64,000 nt of DNA from the NCBI GenBank assembly GCA_008933995.1, contig WARS01000029.1, positions 23,737,379 through 23,801,378 of the forward strand, given 5' to 3'. This DNA is from Datnioides undecimradiatus. Its lineage: Eukaryota; Chordata; Actinopteri; Lobotiformes; Datnioididae. The translations under genes and the position numbers were made by a program. The notes beneath the pieces were generated by a model, which saw only the letters and a program-made list of their open reading frames with translations, was not told where the DNA came from and searched no databases. Position 1 is the stretch's first letter, and every line of letters starts with the position of its first letter. Shown one piece after another: positions 49,297 through 60,419 of this stretch.

Positions 49297-49576
49297 TTCT
49301 CCACAGAGGTCTCCTCCTCTCCAAAACAAACAGAGCCGCTGATTCAAACCCAAAGAAACACTGAATAAAGCAGTTCCACCTTAAAAACCACTGTTTCTCC
49401 CACGCTGTCGGCCGCACACGGGACGTCCTGGAGGGGCGGCGAGCCGAGCTGCTGCTAACGTTTGCTCAGCTTGTTTCTCTGATAACTTCAGATCCAGACG
49501 TCCGACGACTGAAATCCTTCATCTGCTTCAGATACAGAGTTAAAAACAAGCAGCGGCTGAAAAGAGGAGCACAGAG
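49297..49576 (+). repeat. Dispersed repeat family R1, copy C (3'-truncated)
   Basis: About 280 bp, differing from copy B at only a few positions by eye (for example CCAAAACA for CCAGAACA). It stops after GAGGAGCACAGAGATG, where copy B continues with TGTCTTACAGC. The left boundary coincides with copy B (AATA...TTCTCCACAG). Confidence 0.85.
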
Positions 49577-50077
49577 ATGATGACGTTTACACTGTGTAAT
49601 ACCTCACTGTTCGAGTACTTTACTTCATTTTTACTTTAAAGACTCAGATTTTCCCTCAACAACAGAAAATTTATTGTTGAGAAAGAAAGGAAAATACATC
49701 TGCACAAAGAATCTGTGTGTTTATCAATGAATAGTTCCTCATTTACACAAGATAACACTGTGAAAGGAGCTTAATGAATTAATGATGGATTATTTCTGTA
49801 TATATGTAAAGGTTTACCGTCTCCTGAGCGCTCAGTCCACTTTACTCGGGCTTAGACAGACGGATAAATCTTGTGGTGATTGTTAAAAGCAAAATATAAT
49901 CACTTTAATCAGTTGTTTATAGTAAAGAGACATTAATAAGTCAGGTTTGATCCCCACAGCTGTCTCTGTTATGGGGCTTCCTGTGTGTTGGTGGAGTCTG
50001 AGGAGCAGCAGGGCGGAGGTTAAGATAATCCTTGATTCCACTTGATCACTACGTCAATATCCTCAATGACAGGAGCC

Positions 50078-50080
<3 letters not shown>

Positions 50081-50138
<58 letters not shown>

Positions 50139-50234
50139 GCCTCCTCTGCACATTAGCCCGACACTGAAAGCTTGGACCGTTTCTTATTGCTTCTGTCTCT
50201 TGGGGACCTCACACACACACACACACACACACAC
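50081..50234 (+). repeat. Inverted microsatellite pair: (TG)27 then (CA)12
   Basis: A TG run spans 50081-50135 and a CA run 50210-50234, separated by only 74 bases. The two can pair as a stem of about 25 bp. Confidence 0.95.
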
Positions 50235-51126
50235 TTAAAGGACGGAGCTGCAGCTTCATGCCGGGCACATTCGCTCAGACTGTTTGCAAACACAAGTAAA
50301 CAGAACACACGCTGCTGCACCGGTGGGTTGTTTCACATTAGACAGAGCCCTGATTACACGCAGCCCAGCAGCTGTGTGTCCGGATGCATGTGTATGCGCT
50401 GCAGATAAATATGAATGAGCAGCAGATAGGCTTCATGCATTAAAGTGGGTGCGGCGATGCATGTTCGCTCAGCTCACTGCACACGTTCACATGCATTTTA
50501 GACACATTCTCACATAGGACTTCACTAACAACTCTGCACGCACAACACAGCGGGGCCTTCAGAGCAGCGGCCGGCCGAGGGACCAATTAGATCTCGGCTG
50601 AGAAGTTTCATCCGTGTGTGTGATGTCGGAGGAATCCTTCATGTGTTTTACTTAAACTTGCAAAGTGTAACAGTTCTGCATTAAAACATCTAAAAACAAA
50701 GATCGTGACAGTGAAACCATCATTTCCTCTTTGTGCACGTGTCACAGTTGTGTTTGTCCAATCAACACTGACGGAGTCCCAGCTGAGAGAGGCAGACTCA
50801 CATGAAGACTCCCAGGAGGTGTGTGTGCAGATCAGGGTGGTTGATGGTCCTCTGACATGTCTGACAGTCTGCACGAGGCCGAAGTCCAAACTCTTAAAGA
50901 ACGCTTAAAGAAACATTTTCACTGATTAAACTGCAGGTTTTGATTTTAGCAGAAATTAAAGAGCTTAACTACGTTTAAAAAATAGCATCGGTGGAAAAAA
51001 CAAGAAAACTTTCTGCTCTTTTAGTTTCATTTTCATCTTTTTAGCACAACTTTTTGTTTATTGTGTTTTCCCAAATGTTGATTTTTGCCCCTCGGGGCCA
51101 CCGTACTCTCACGTTCACAACAGACC

Positions 51127-51604
51127 AACATGGCGGCGTCTCTGTTTCCATCTCAGGTTCTTTCTCTTTCTTTGTCTCTCTCTGTTTTTATTACCCCCTC
51201 CCCTAAATTCAAACGTCTTCACATTATGGCAACACCCTCTCTCCTCCTCTGCCTCCCCCCATATCTCCCCCTCCCCACCTCTCTCTCCGTCTCACTCCGC
51301 CTTTGACACCCTGATCAATTCCCCATCAAATCCTAATGCTGCGGTTTAACTCAAGTGTGGCATCTTAATTAGAACGATAACTGCACACTGTCAGGGTCAT
51401 CGACTGCGCCGGCCGCCAACCAATGCTTCTCATCGACAGGCTGCCAGCGCGCCGAGAGGCTCTGAAAGAGGGGGACAGATAGACAGCGTGGGGGGAGAGG
51501 GGGATGGACGGACAGGGACAGACGGAGGGGAGGAGGAAACAGACAGATGGAGGGAGTCTATAAAAGAGAGGGGGTGAGGAAGAGGAGAGGACGACGGACT
51601 GAAG
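51127..51604 (+). promoter_or_regulatory. Possible promoter elements: ATGGCGGC word, and TATA box with nearby donor
   Basis: CAACATGGCGGC at 51127-51138 is a YY1-like start-codon word followed by nine open codons and a weak donor CAG|GTTCTT (51157). Separately, TATAAAAG at 51559-51566 has a consensus donor AAG|GTGAGT at 51605, the right distance for a very short first exon. Neither is linked to a gene. Confidence 0.2.
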
Positions 51605-51775
51605 GTGAGTGAACGAGAAGAGGGAGCCCCGAGGGAGTAAAACAACCTGGAGACGTCTCATCGCTCTGTCGTCCTTGTGTCCACGACCGTTGACCTCGAC
51701 CGCTGCAGGACCGAAAGACGCTCTCTGAAGGAATGTGTGTGCGACGGGAGGAAGTCCAACAGTGTTGATATTTAA

Positions 51776-52196
51776 AGAGAGTTGGATTCATTAGATTTAA
51801 AAAGGGAGAGAAGGAAAGAGGAAACAGAGGGAGTGAGAGGAAAGGAAACAAGGAGGGAGGGAGGGGAAGACAAAACAGTGAAAAGTGAAAAGCAACAGAA
51901 GAAGGAAGTTAAATGAAAGGATGTAGGAAATGATAAAGGGTAGGGAGTTACAAAGGAAAGGAAGGAATGAAGAGAAGGAATCAAGCAGTGAAGGAAAAAA
52001 GAGAAGGAAAGGAAATAAGGAGACTAAAGAATAAAGTAAAGTGAAGGAGAGAAGAAAGGAAAAGAAAGAGGGAAGGAAAGGAAACAAGGGAGAAAGGAGA
52101 GGAAAGAAGGGGCAGGGAGAGAGGAACTGGAAAGAGAAGAAAGGGAGCAAGGAAAGGAAATAAGGAAAGAGGGAGAAAGGAGGAGAGTGTTAGTAA
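51776..52196 (+). repeat. Polypurine tract (GGAAA-rich)
   Basis: About 420 bases of GGAAAGGAA and AAGGAG words, followed closely by a CA run (about 52219-52239) and a GA run. Confidence 0.92.
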
Positions 52197-52342
52197 TAAG
52201 AAACCCACCGGTCCCTCACACACACACACACACACACACGCAGGGAATCCCCTCTTGTTCTTCCTGTCGAGTGGCGATTTGTCCTCACGCTTGTTTCCAG
52301 AGCGGCGATGATGGCGGGAAGAAGAGGGCGAGTGAGAAAGAC

Positions 52343-52344
<2 letters not shown>

Positions 52345-52383
<39 letters not shown>
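52345..52383 (+). repeat. (GA)19 microsatellite
   Basis: Uninterrupted GA run of 39 bases within a purine-rich area. Confidence 0.95.
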
Positions 52384-52386
<3 letters not shown>

Positions 52387-53009
52387 CCGCTTTTTGTGTG
52401 ACAAATAAAGAAATCAATAAATCATTGTGGGCCTTTGACAGGTTGTGGTGAGGAGCAGGAGGAGGTCACTCCTCATGGACTGGCCCCCATGAAGCTGTCG
52501 CCACCACACACACACTCACACACTCACACTCCACACACACTCACACACCTCTGTGTGTGAGTGTGTGTGTGTGTGGCTAGTCAGTGGCCAGGTACTGTCT
52601 GGGAAATATTTTAAATGTTTAACGTGCATTCACACGGACCATGGCCCCTCAGAGGGCGGCGGCTGCAAGGAGGTGAAGGGAGGGAGGAGGAGGCGTCCAG
52701 ACTCCGTGTGTTTGTTTACAGTGAGATTCATCGTCCAGCTGCTCTCGTCCTTCAAGCGTCGGAGCATCATCTCTCCTCACGGTTTTCCGATATGTATCCT
52801 GCCGCATGTCGACTGCGTCAGCGTGTTCCTGAACTGCAGACCTGCTAAATACAGCCAGACTGATTTATTAGTGATTGGTGGCTAATTAGTTACAATTTAA
52901 TTCTTTCCATCGGCTCGTTCTGAGCAGCTGATAGGTTTTCCTAGCAGTTCAAGCAGCTCTGGCAGCCCATCTAACAAGCTGGCTGTCAGCTATTCTAGTT
53001 CATAGTGTA

Positions 53010-53335
53010 TTAATCCGCGCTGAAAAGTAGTTCCCAAATGCGTCATTTTCTAATAGTTTTACAGTAGGAACCAATGGGACTTGAATCTGTGCAGGTTCAT
53101 TGAGCCTGGACAGCGGTGGGCAGCCCCCTCTCTCCTAAAAGCAGGCCCTGAACAGACATGAGTTGATTAATGAATTAGAGAGTTTAGATCAGAGGCTCCG
53201 CCACAGAAAGAGTGCAGCCTCCCTCGCTCCTAACCTGCTGTAATCCAGCTATTACAGGCAGATTATCCTGATTTATTACAGCAGCACAGGCTCAAAAAGG
53301 CCATAGAGCAAATTACGAGGCTAGTTTGAAATTTT
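53010..53335. promoter_or_regulatory. Strong-looking candidate conserved non-coding element
   Basis: Repeat-free for over 300 bases. Contains TTGATTAATGAATTAGAG (53163-53180), TAATCC at 53241-53246, CAGATTATCCTGATTTATTAC (53260-53280) and GCAAATTACGAGGC. The density of homeodomain-type words is the highest I saw. Confidence 0.35.
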
Positions 53336-53935
53336 GTCTTTTTACTTTGAGTTAATCCTAAATGAGTGGTTATCCTGCAAAACCTCAAGCTGGACGTGTT
53401 GGCATTAAGCTCACGTGTGATCTGACACTTTTTGCTAAGTCATTTGAATTCAGTCCTGAGCTGAGAAGTGGCTAAATCGTATAAGCAGACTTAAGGTTGT
53501 TTCTGCTGCAGACGTTCATGCAAACGCAAACAACGTCTCTGCAGAAATTAGAGTGTGTGGTGACCTGCGTGTTTCCTGCATTCCAGAGTCAATACAAGCC
53601 ATAATTAAGCTCTCTGCCACTGATTCACCTGCTTTCCACAGATTAAGCGCTGGATCCAAAATGTTTGATTCAGCTTCTGCTCAAAACTTTTTGACTTGCG
53701 CCTCTTTGCACCTTTGCCTGTGGTTGGATGTGAACTTGTGGTGGGAGTCAATTTAGGCTGCACATTCTAATCCTGATTGTTGTGAAACTGCATTCAAATA
53801 TCAGATTCTCAGATTTCCTGCAGGAAGCTTCAGATCCACCTAAAACCTCAGGTGGATCCGTGTTTCTCACTCCTACTTTCTGTTGTCTGTTGGACTTCTT
53901 TGTATTGTGTGTGTACCTGTGTAGCCATTATGTGC

Positions 53936-53974
<39 letters not shown>

Positions 53975-54299
53975 AAACAGTAGATGAAGCAGTGTGTGAG
54001 CTCGCGGCGATGCTGAGATTTAAACTCATTCTGTCTACAGCTCCATCAGATAACGAGCTGAATCCTTGCTGGCGCCGTGAATCGCACAGAGTGGGCAACT
54101 CAAACACACACACACACACCACCTACACAGCACAGTTAAGCGAGCATCCCTCAGCACTCACACAGACACAGGAGGAAAAGGGCAGACTGACACCAGGCAT
54201 TATAATGAGCAGGAGACTCAGAGCACAATAAGCCTGGAATCCCTCCGTTGCTTCACTCTCCTCGATGTCTCTCGCTCGTCTCACCTCCTCTCTCTAATA

Positions 54300-55160
54300 C
54301 AGTGGTGCCCAATATGAGGGTGGGGACCCCAGAATGGGCCATAAGATGCTTAAAGGAGAGAACTGTGAGCGTTTCCCATCTCAGGGTCTCTGCAGTTCAG
54401 ATGGGAGTCTTTATTTATTTGAAACTTTTAGTTGCTTCTCTGTTTTAGTTACTTTTCAGACAAACAACGACTTAGCGTAAACTTGCTTTAATTTGTGATC
54501 CTCGCGTCTTTTTTCAGGTTTTGTCTCTTTTTACCTTCCTCCGTTCCATCTGAGCAGGTAGAGGAGCAGATGGTGCAGCAAACTGGATATCTGTGACTTT
54601 TTAGCTTGGCGATATTTTTGACTCTTCCTGATAGCCCGCTAACTAGTTTTCACCTTCAACTTCAGATGGTGGAGTTCTATTTCAGGTGGTCTGCTATTTT
54701 GAGTTGGTGAGGCCTTGTGTCCTGTGCAGTCCACCTGTCATACAGGTTGATACAATGACAGGTTCAATGAAAAATCGAAAGCCTCGGAACTACATAGTAG
54801 TAATCTGATTTGTGTGTTAATTTGCAGGTGGCTGCATTTTTAATCTAAATGTGTCCTTTCTTTGCTTATTTTAATATTTATAACCTCAAATGTGATTATT
54901 GTGAACACCCTTTAGTAAAATCTTAACTTTAAATTTGTCAATTTATCAAATTTATTAAACCTTTATCAATTACAAATAGCATATAAAACTATTAGAATGT
55001 AAAAATCTGAATTTTACTGCACTTTAAACACTTTCCTTATAATTATCTTAAAGTTAACATATAAATTCACTCTTTGACCTTGAAATGGTGAAATAAAGCC
55101 GAGTGTCAATGTTTATTTATACTTTTTTTTATTTAGAAACTAAAGGTTTTTGTTTTGTTT
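54300..55160. other. AT-rich stretch, nothing recognised
   Basis: AT-rich unique DNA without visible repeats or exons, left of the adapter-bearing segment. Confidence 0.5.
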
Positions 55161-55434
55161 TGCTTTTTCTGGTGTAACTCTGGAGAGTTTTTCTCAGGAT
55201 GTAAACACAGTGAAATAGTGATACAGGTCTCTAACAGCTCGCTCACATCCTGCTCACTACCCCCTCCCTCCTTCCTCCCTCCTTCCTCCCTCCTTTTCCT
55301 CCTTCTTGCCCCGTCTTGTTTTCTGCCTCTCTGTTAGCGCCGCTGCAGCTGCTGGATCACTTTCCGAGTCCTGCTGTCAGTGCTAACCACACTGTGACCC
55401 CTTGGCCCCTCTTATATCGCCGCCTTATCTCTCG

Positions 55435-55506
55435 TAGCATGGACTATGGCGATCCTTGGTGATCATGTCGTCAGTGCTTGTCTTCCTAGATGTGTATAAG
55501 AGACAG
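55435..55506. other. Sequencing-adapter remnant (stLFR-type linker plus Tn5 mosaic end)
   Basis: Positions 55488-55506 are exactly AGATGTGTATAAGAGACAG, the 19-base hyperactive Tn5 mosaic end used in tagmentation libraries. The bases before it (about 55435-55487, from TAGCATGGACTATGG to GTGCTTGTCTTCCT) match, as far as I remember it, the reverse complement of the MGI/BGI stLFR read adapter, with one A missing at the linker-to-mosaic-end junction. A 19-base exact match with the correct neighbour is not expected by chance. I read this as adapter left in reads and built into the assembly; bases on the two sides may not be contiguous in the animal. Confidence 0.93.
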
Positions 55507-55542
55507 GGAGGAGGAGGAGGAGGAGGAGGAGGAGGAGGAGGC
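55507..55542 (+). repeat. (GGA)12 trinucleotide repeat
   Basis: GGA run that begins at the very base after the Tn5 mosaic end (55506). Low complexity here may explain why the adapter survived assembly. Confidence 0.95.
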
Positions 55543-55679
55543 GGTCAGTGACGCGCTGAGCTTCAGGCCTGTCCCTGCTCATTTCAGGTTAGCCCGTCTG
55601 CATTAGCACCAGCCAAAGTGACAGCTGTCAGCGCCACTGAGCGCGCTCCAGATGCTCCCCCTCCATCCGTCCTTGGAGC

Positions 55680-56268
55680 GTCGCCAGGACGAAGGAGAGA
55701 GGAGAAAGGAGGAGAGGTGGGGAGAGTAAAGGAGAGGAGAGGGGAGGATGAAGGGGAGGAAGGAGGAAAGAGTACAAGGAGAGGAAACATGATAATGAGA
55801 GGAGGGGTAAGAGGAGAGGAGACATGAGGAGAGAGGAGCGGGCAAGATGTAATAAAGGACGAGGATGGAGGAGAAAGCAGTAAGGAGAGGAGGAGAGGAA
55901 GGAGAGAAGAGGAGGAGGAGAGGGATGAAGACAGGATAGGAAACAGTGAGTTGTAAGGCAAATAGGAGGAGGAGAGGAGAGGAGGATACTGAGAAAGAGG
56001 GTGAGGAGATGAACAAGGAAGGAGAGGAAAGGGGAGGAGGAAAGGACAAGGTCAGATGCAGAAGTCAAGAGGAAAGGATGGAAGATGAGGAAGCAAGGAG
56101 GTGAGAGGAGAAAGAAGTAAAGAGGAGAAGAAGAAGAAGGAGAAAAGGACACAAGAGGAGAGAAAGAGGAAGAGAGGAGAGGACATGAGGAAGGAGACAA
56201 GGATAGACAGAGGGAGAAAAACAAGGAGGGATGAGGAGAGGAAACAAGGAGAGAGTAAAGGTAATAAG
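55680..56268 (+). repeat. Polypurine tract (GGAGGA/GAGGAA)
   Basis: About 590 bases of nearly uninterrupted purines in GAGGAG and GGAAAG words. Long minus-strand Ser/Pro/Leu-rich frames here are composition artefacts. Confidence 0.93.
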
Positions 56269-56468
56269 GTGACATTTTAAGATAAATAAAAGTTGGGTCA
56301 GGTGATCACCGATCAGTATTGATTTATTGATATTTAACTTTGTGTGTGTGTGTGTGTGTGTGTGTGTTCCTGACCTCTCTGTTTCGTGGCTCCGTTGTTA
56401 TGTGGACCTGCTGGTCTGCTTTGGCCCCTCCGTGGCCCCGGAGCCCGGCTGGGTTTGTGTGCGAGCAG

Positions 56469-56626
56469 CGCCGCCTGGTGGCCGCAGGCGGAGCCGCAGC
56501 CCGGCGGCAGGAGCAGCAGGAGCGTGCCGCAGTGCTGCTCTCCGCCCGGCGCTGCTCTGACCGGCACACCGCTCCGTGTCACAGCGGCTGCGGAGGAAGA
56601 AGAGGAGAGACGCAGATGTTCAGACT
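56469..56626 (+). other. CpG-rich candidate exon
   Basis: GC- and CpG-rich island next to a TG satellite in AT-rich surroundings. Acceptor GCGAGCAG and donor GACT|GTGAGT flank 158 bases, with one frame open (QRRLVAAGGAAARRQEQQE then ARRCSDRH). The acceptor lacks a good pyrimidine tract. No family recognised; it may be a CpG-island first exon or a chance frame. Confidence 0.2.
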
Positions 56627-56639
56627 GTGAGTTATTTCA

Positions 56640-57360
56640 CTGTTTGTCGGATTTTGTGTCTTTATCGGTTTGAACAGACGCGACAGAGCCGAATCGCAGC
56701 GAACATAAATCAAACTCGTTTAGTGTTGAGCCGCTTTGGTTTGCAGGCTCTGAGCACACGCGATCAAATTAAGTTTATATGACATTAAGTTTTCATGCAC
56801 ACGAAGAATTTAGCGGGTATTTGCACGTTTAATACCAATAATACGGCTTCATTAAAGCGTCAGATCCTGATTTAACTGGTGCGTATTTACAATGTGTGTA
56901 TCAATCAGTTAATCAGCTGGTGAAATAGCTTTAATGTTATATTTAAAATATAAACCCCGGTAAATATATTTTAATCCTGATTTAACTAAAATATTTATAC
57001 ATTTTAAAAACCTTTTATGTTATTTTTATTTTTTTCCACACAAGATTTTAATTAATTTTACAAAGGTTGAAATTGCAGTAACTCATTTTGCAGTAATTAA
57101 TTTATAAATTCAGCTCCATGGTTTTGTTATTTCAGGATTAATTTTTGAGTGTGGGGAGCGATGGGAGATGGTGTTTAATCCCACTTTCAAAGCAAAGCGT
57201 TGCGCCTCGGTTGGTGCAGAAGGTGCAGGACGAAGAGTTTTGACATTCAAGGTTGAAACACTGCGTTTAAAAAACACACAAATTCTTGCATTTTAGCTTT
57301 TTCAGGGTGCATATTATTTTTCTTTAACGTCACTTTTATGCAGCTTCATTTCTCTGAGTG
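56640..57360. other. AT-rich stretch, nothing recognised
   Basis: AT-rich DNA directly after the CpG-rich candidate exon; no continuing frame or second exon was found. Confidence 0.5.
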
Positions 57361-57364
57361 TGTG

Positions 57365-57485
57365 ATGAAATAATCTGGAATTTCAGGCCTGAGCCAGACA
57401 AAGAGGGGACGCACATGCAGCTCCGGACAGGGAAGATTGATCAGTGCCATTAAAACCAAGTGCATAAACCCCTCACCTCCAAGAC
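57365..57485. promoter_or_regulatory. Candidate conserved non-coding block
   Basis: GGGAAGATTGATCAGTGCC and CATTAAAACCAAGTGC in unique GC-balanced sequence surrounded by AT-rich DNA. Confidence 0.25.
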
Positions 57486-57911
57486 GGCACACGACCTCGG
57501 TGCCTCATTTCTTTTTATTTATTTATTCATTTTGAGTCAAAGATGTAAATATTGTGTCTAATCCAGGGTCAGAGGTGCAGTTAATGAGCCGCTGCAGACA
57601 TGAAAACCCAAACGTAGGATTAAAGCTGCAAGACGCTCGGGTTTCATTCAACCTCTCTGCGTCGCCTCAGAGTGTCCAGCATAAAGTGGCCGCCACAGGA
57701 TGCCCTAATAACTCTGTGCATGAATAAATAACACACACACACACACTCTCACACACACACACAGCTATCGGCTGAGCAGCAGAGCGGGTGTCTTGATTCC
57801 TAGACAGACACACTCATGCACTTTTAATGGGATCCCTCTCTAAAACGATGGGATTCCTCTGCCAAGCCGGACCCTTTTCTTCTGAGTGTGTGTGTGTGAG
57901 TGAGTGCTTAA

Positions 57912-57948
<37 letters not shown>

Positions 57949-58389
57949 AGGGTCATCCACCGACCCAGGGGTGCGATTTCCTGCTTGCCGGAGGGAGGGT
58001 AAGTGAGTGGTCCCAAGACCCCGGAAACCCCAAGGCTTGAAATCAAACCTCATCGTTACACTCGCAGAGCGGCGGCAACATGGCCGACGGAGAGTGCAAA
58101 TGAAAACACCACAGAGCTGCTGTCACAGGGAGCAGAGGGCAGCCTGGGATGTGCAGAGAACTCGTGCATTCGAGGTGTTTCACATTTTGCTTTTTGCCTA
58201 ATTTTAAAATTTAATTTCATCTTCAGATCGAAACATTCGCAGTGTCTCGTGCATCACTTTGCACCGATTCCCCTCAAAAGCTGCGGCTCCTGCTCACTGA
58301 TGCGTTGGACGTTCAGTTGTTTTCCATGCATCCTGCAGACAAACATCTTCCAAACACACTACACTGGATTTAAATCTCGCGCTTAACCC

Positions 58390-59590
58390 CAAAGTTTCCA
58401 AAAAATATCAAATATGACCCCAGTATATTTGGAAAACAATCTCCCCATGATGACCATTTAGCAGCACTTTCTATCACAGCACATGGTCTTCTTCTGCAGA
58501 TGGAGTCGCCTCAGTTCCGACAGGATTCAGATCCACTGCAGAACAAGCTCGTGCAGACAGACAAACACAAACTGATGTATTACATTTATATCTAAAACAA
58601 AAACAAGAGCAAATATGTTTTGGGTGAAATCAGATCAAGATATTCACACTTTTGCAACATTTAAGATAAAAATCAACATTTTATGATGTGAAATACATAA
58701 AAAAGCAGGTATTTAATATGATTAATATGATTATGCTGCTTTCCTGCAGAATACAAATATGTAATCAAAGCTTTTTGACGTATTTTTTCAGGTTTTTTTA
58801 AATTCAGCAAAAATCTTCTTACATGACATCAAACACCACACGTTTTCTGTGTTTGCTGAGAATAAAAGCCTGAACCTCGACGCCGTCTCATCAAAACTCA
58901 GGTGTTTCATGTTTCATATCTGTGTTGACTAGGGACTAGAATTTCAAATAAAGTTTTCAGAGCATGAGTAACGACTGTCCCACCGGTGGAAGACTTTAAA
59001 ATAAGGTTCAAACGTTGTCTGAAGGGCTGCAAACGAAGGATTTCATCAGAATTCATCATGACAAATTTTAAATAATTGCTTTTGTATAAATTTATAAAAC
59101 GTCACACCAAGTAAAACTACCCCGGGTTTTAAAATCGTTGCCCCACATGCCACTCGTTTTTTGCTGTATTTAATAAAAAAAATGAAATTTCTCATGCTTT
59201 TATAAACTTAATCTCTACATTATTGTCTAAACATCAATGGGATAATTCAGTTTATTACAGTTTATTTCGTTTTTAACATTTGTCAAACATGTTGTCAAAG
59301 AAGATGAGCATGGAGGATGTGTAAACGTCTGTCTTTAAGTCAGGACGTGACCTCAGTGTCCTCAGTGTGGACGACCCTGACCCCGGTTCAGTTTACAGTT
59401 TAATGAAACAAAGACGGGTCTTCACAGTGGAGACGCTGAGAGCTCGTGTTTGTTGCACGCGATCAATCGTCTCATTTAAACTTGTGATGATGCGCCCGGA
59501 TATGAAAAAGATTCAGTTTGTTCACTTCTGCAGTTTTTAAAACAGATTTAAACTGAGTTTTTACACGTCTGTTGTTTTGAGGCTTACAAA
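58390..59590. other. AT-rich stretch, nothing recognised
   Basis: Unique AT-rich DNA, no satellite longer than a few units and no recognised coding sequence. Confidence 0.5.
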
Positions 59591-59599
59591 AGGTTGCAT

Positions 59600-59651
59600 T
59601 GTGTGTGTGTGTGTGCGCGTGCGTGTGTGTGTGTGTGTGTGTGCGTGTGTG
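59600..59651 (+). repeat. (TG)n microsatellite with CG steps
   Basis: About 52 bases of TG with CGCG and CG interruptions; alternating purine-pyrimidine throughout, a Z-DNA-type tract. Confidence 0.92.
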
Positions 59652-59689
59652 ATTTTGTGAGAGGAGACTTTGGGAGAGGCCGATTGAAT

Positions 59690-60060
59690 AAAAAATGAAA
59701 TGATAAAGCAGCTGTTCCATATTTATTACGCGGAGGGCACTTAAAGGCTGAACACAGAGGAAATCTGTGCGTGTGTGTCGCTGCCGTTGCGTTACATGTC
59801 TGAGCACGCCGCGGCGGTGTACCAAATGTTTGTGGGTTTTGCTTTTGCTTTATTTATTTATTCATTTATTTATTTGTTCTCTGGTGAGCGGGATTACCTC
59901 TGAATTATGGAACAGTCCCCTTTCTCTCCTTAAGTAAAAAATAACATCTGTCCGGCAAATGGAGAGCTTAGTGTTTCTCTATAATTAATGGTAAAAGCCT
60001 CCAGAGCCGCACATAAAATATACATCCTCCATGCAGGACCCCCATAACAAAGAGAGCGAG
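59690..60060. promoter_or_regulatory. Candidate conserved non-coding block nearest to atpaf1
   Basis: CCATATTTATTACGCGG, a run of TTTATTTA words (59850-59876), GCGGGATTACCTCTGAATTATGG (GGATTA) and CTATAATTAATGG. Ends at a GGA patch (60074-60096). Confidence 0.3.
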
Positions 60061-60419
60061 AGAATGCAGAGAGAGAGGAGGAGGAGGAGGAGGAGGCGGC
60101 GGCAGTGAGATGAGAGGAAGAAGAAGCAGAAGCAGAGCAGATTAAAGAGAGCGGTCAGTGTGTGACAGCACAGAGGAGGCACAGCTGCACGACCAACCAC
60201 AACAAAAGGACAGTTTGAGTCATTTTTCATGTGTCTGTGCAGGAGTTTGTGCTTTAACTCTGACTCCTGGGGTAAATTTATCAAGTCACCTCTGTTTTAT
60301 CAAGTAAAATCAGCACCAATCGGATCTTTTCTGACTGTGTGGACACTGTGTCGCTGCTGCAAACAGCCACAGGTCAGGAAAGTCTCCAGTAAACAACAAC
60401 AACCAACACAAAACTGACT

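Noticed and set aside
55603..56275. 148- and 215-codon minus-strand frames
   Set aside because: Same composition artefact, complement of the GGAGGA purine tract.
56455..56520. Resemblance of EQRRLVAAGGAAARRQ to the C-terminal helix of DM-domain (DMRT) proteins
   Set aside because: The zinc-binding Cys/His part that should precede it is absent in every frame upstream, so the likeness is probably chance.
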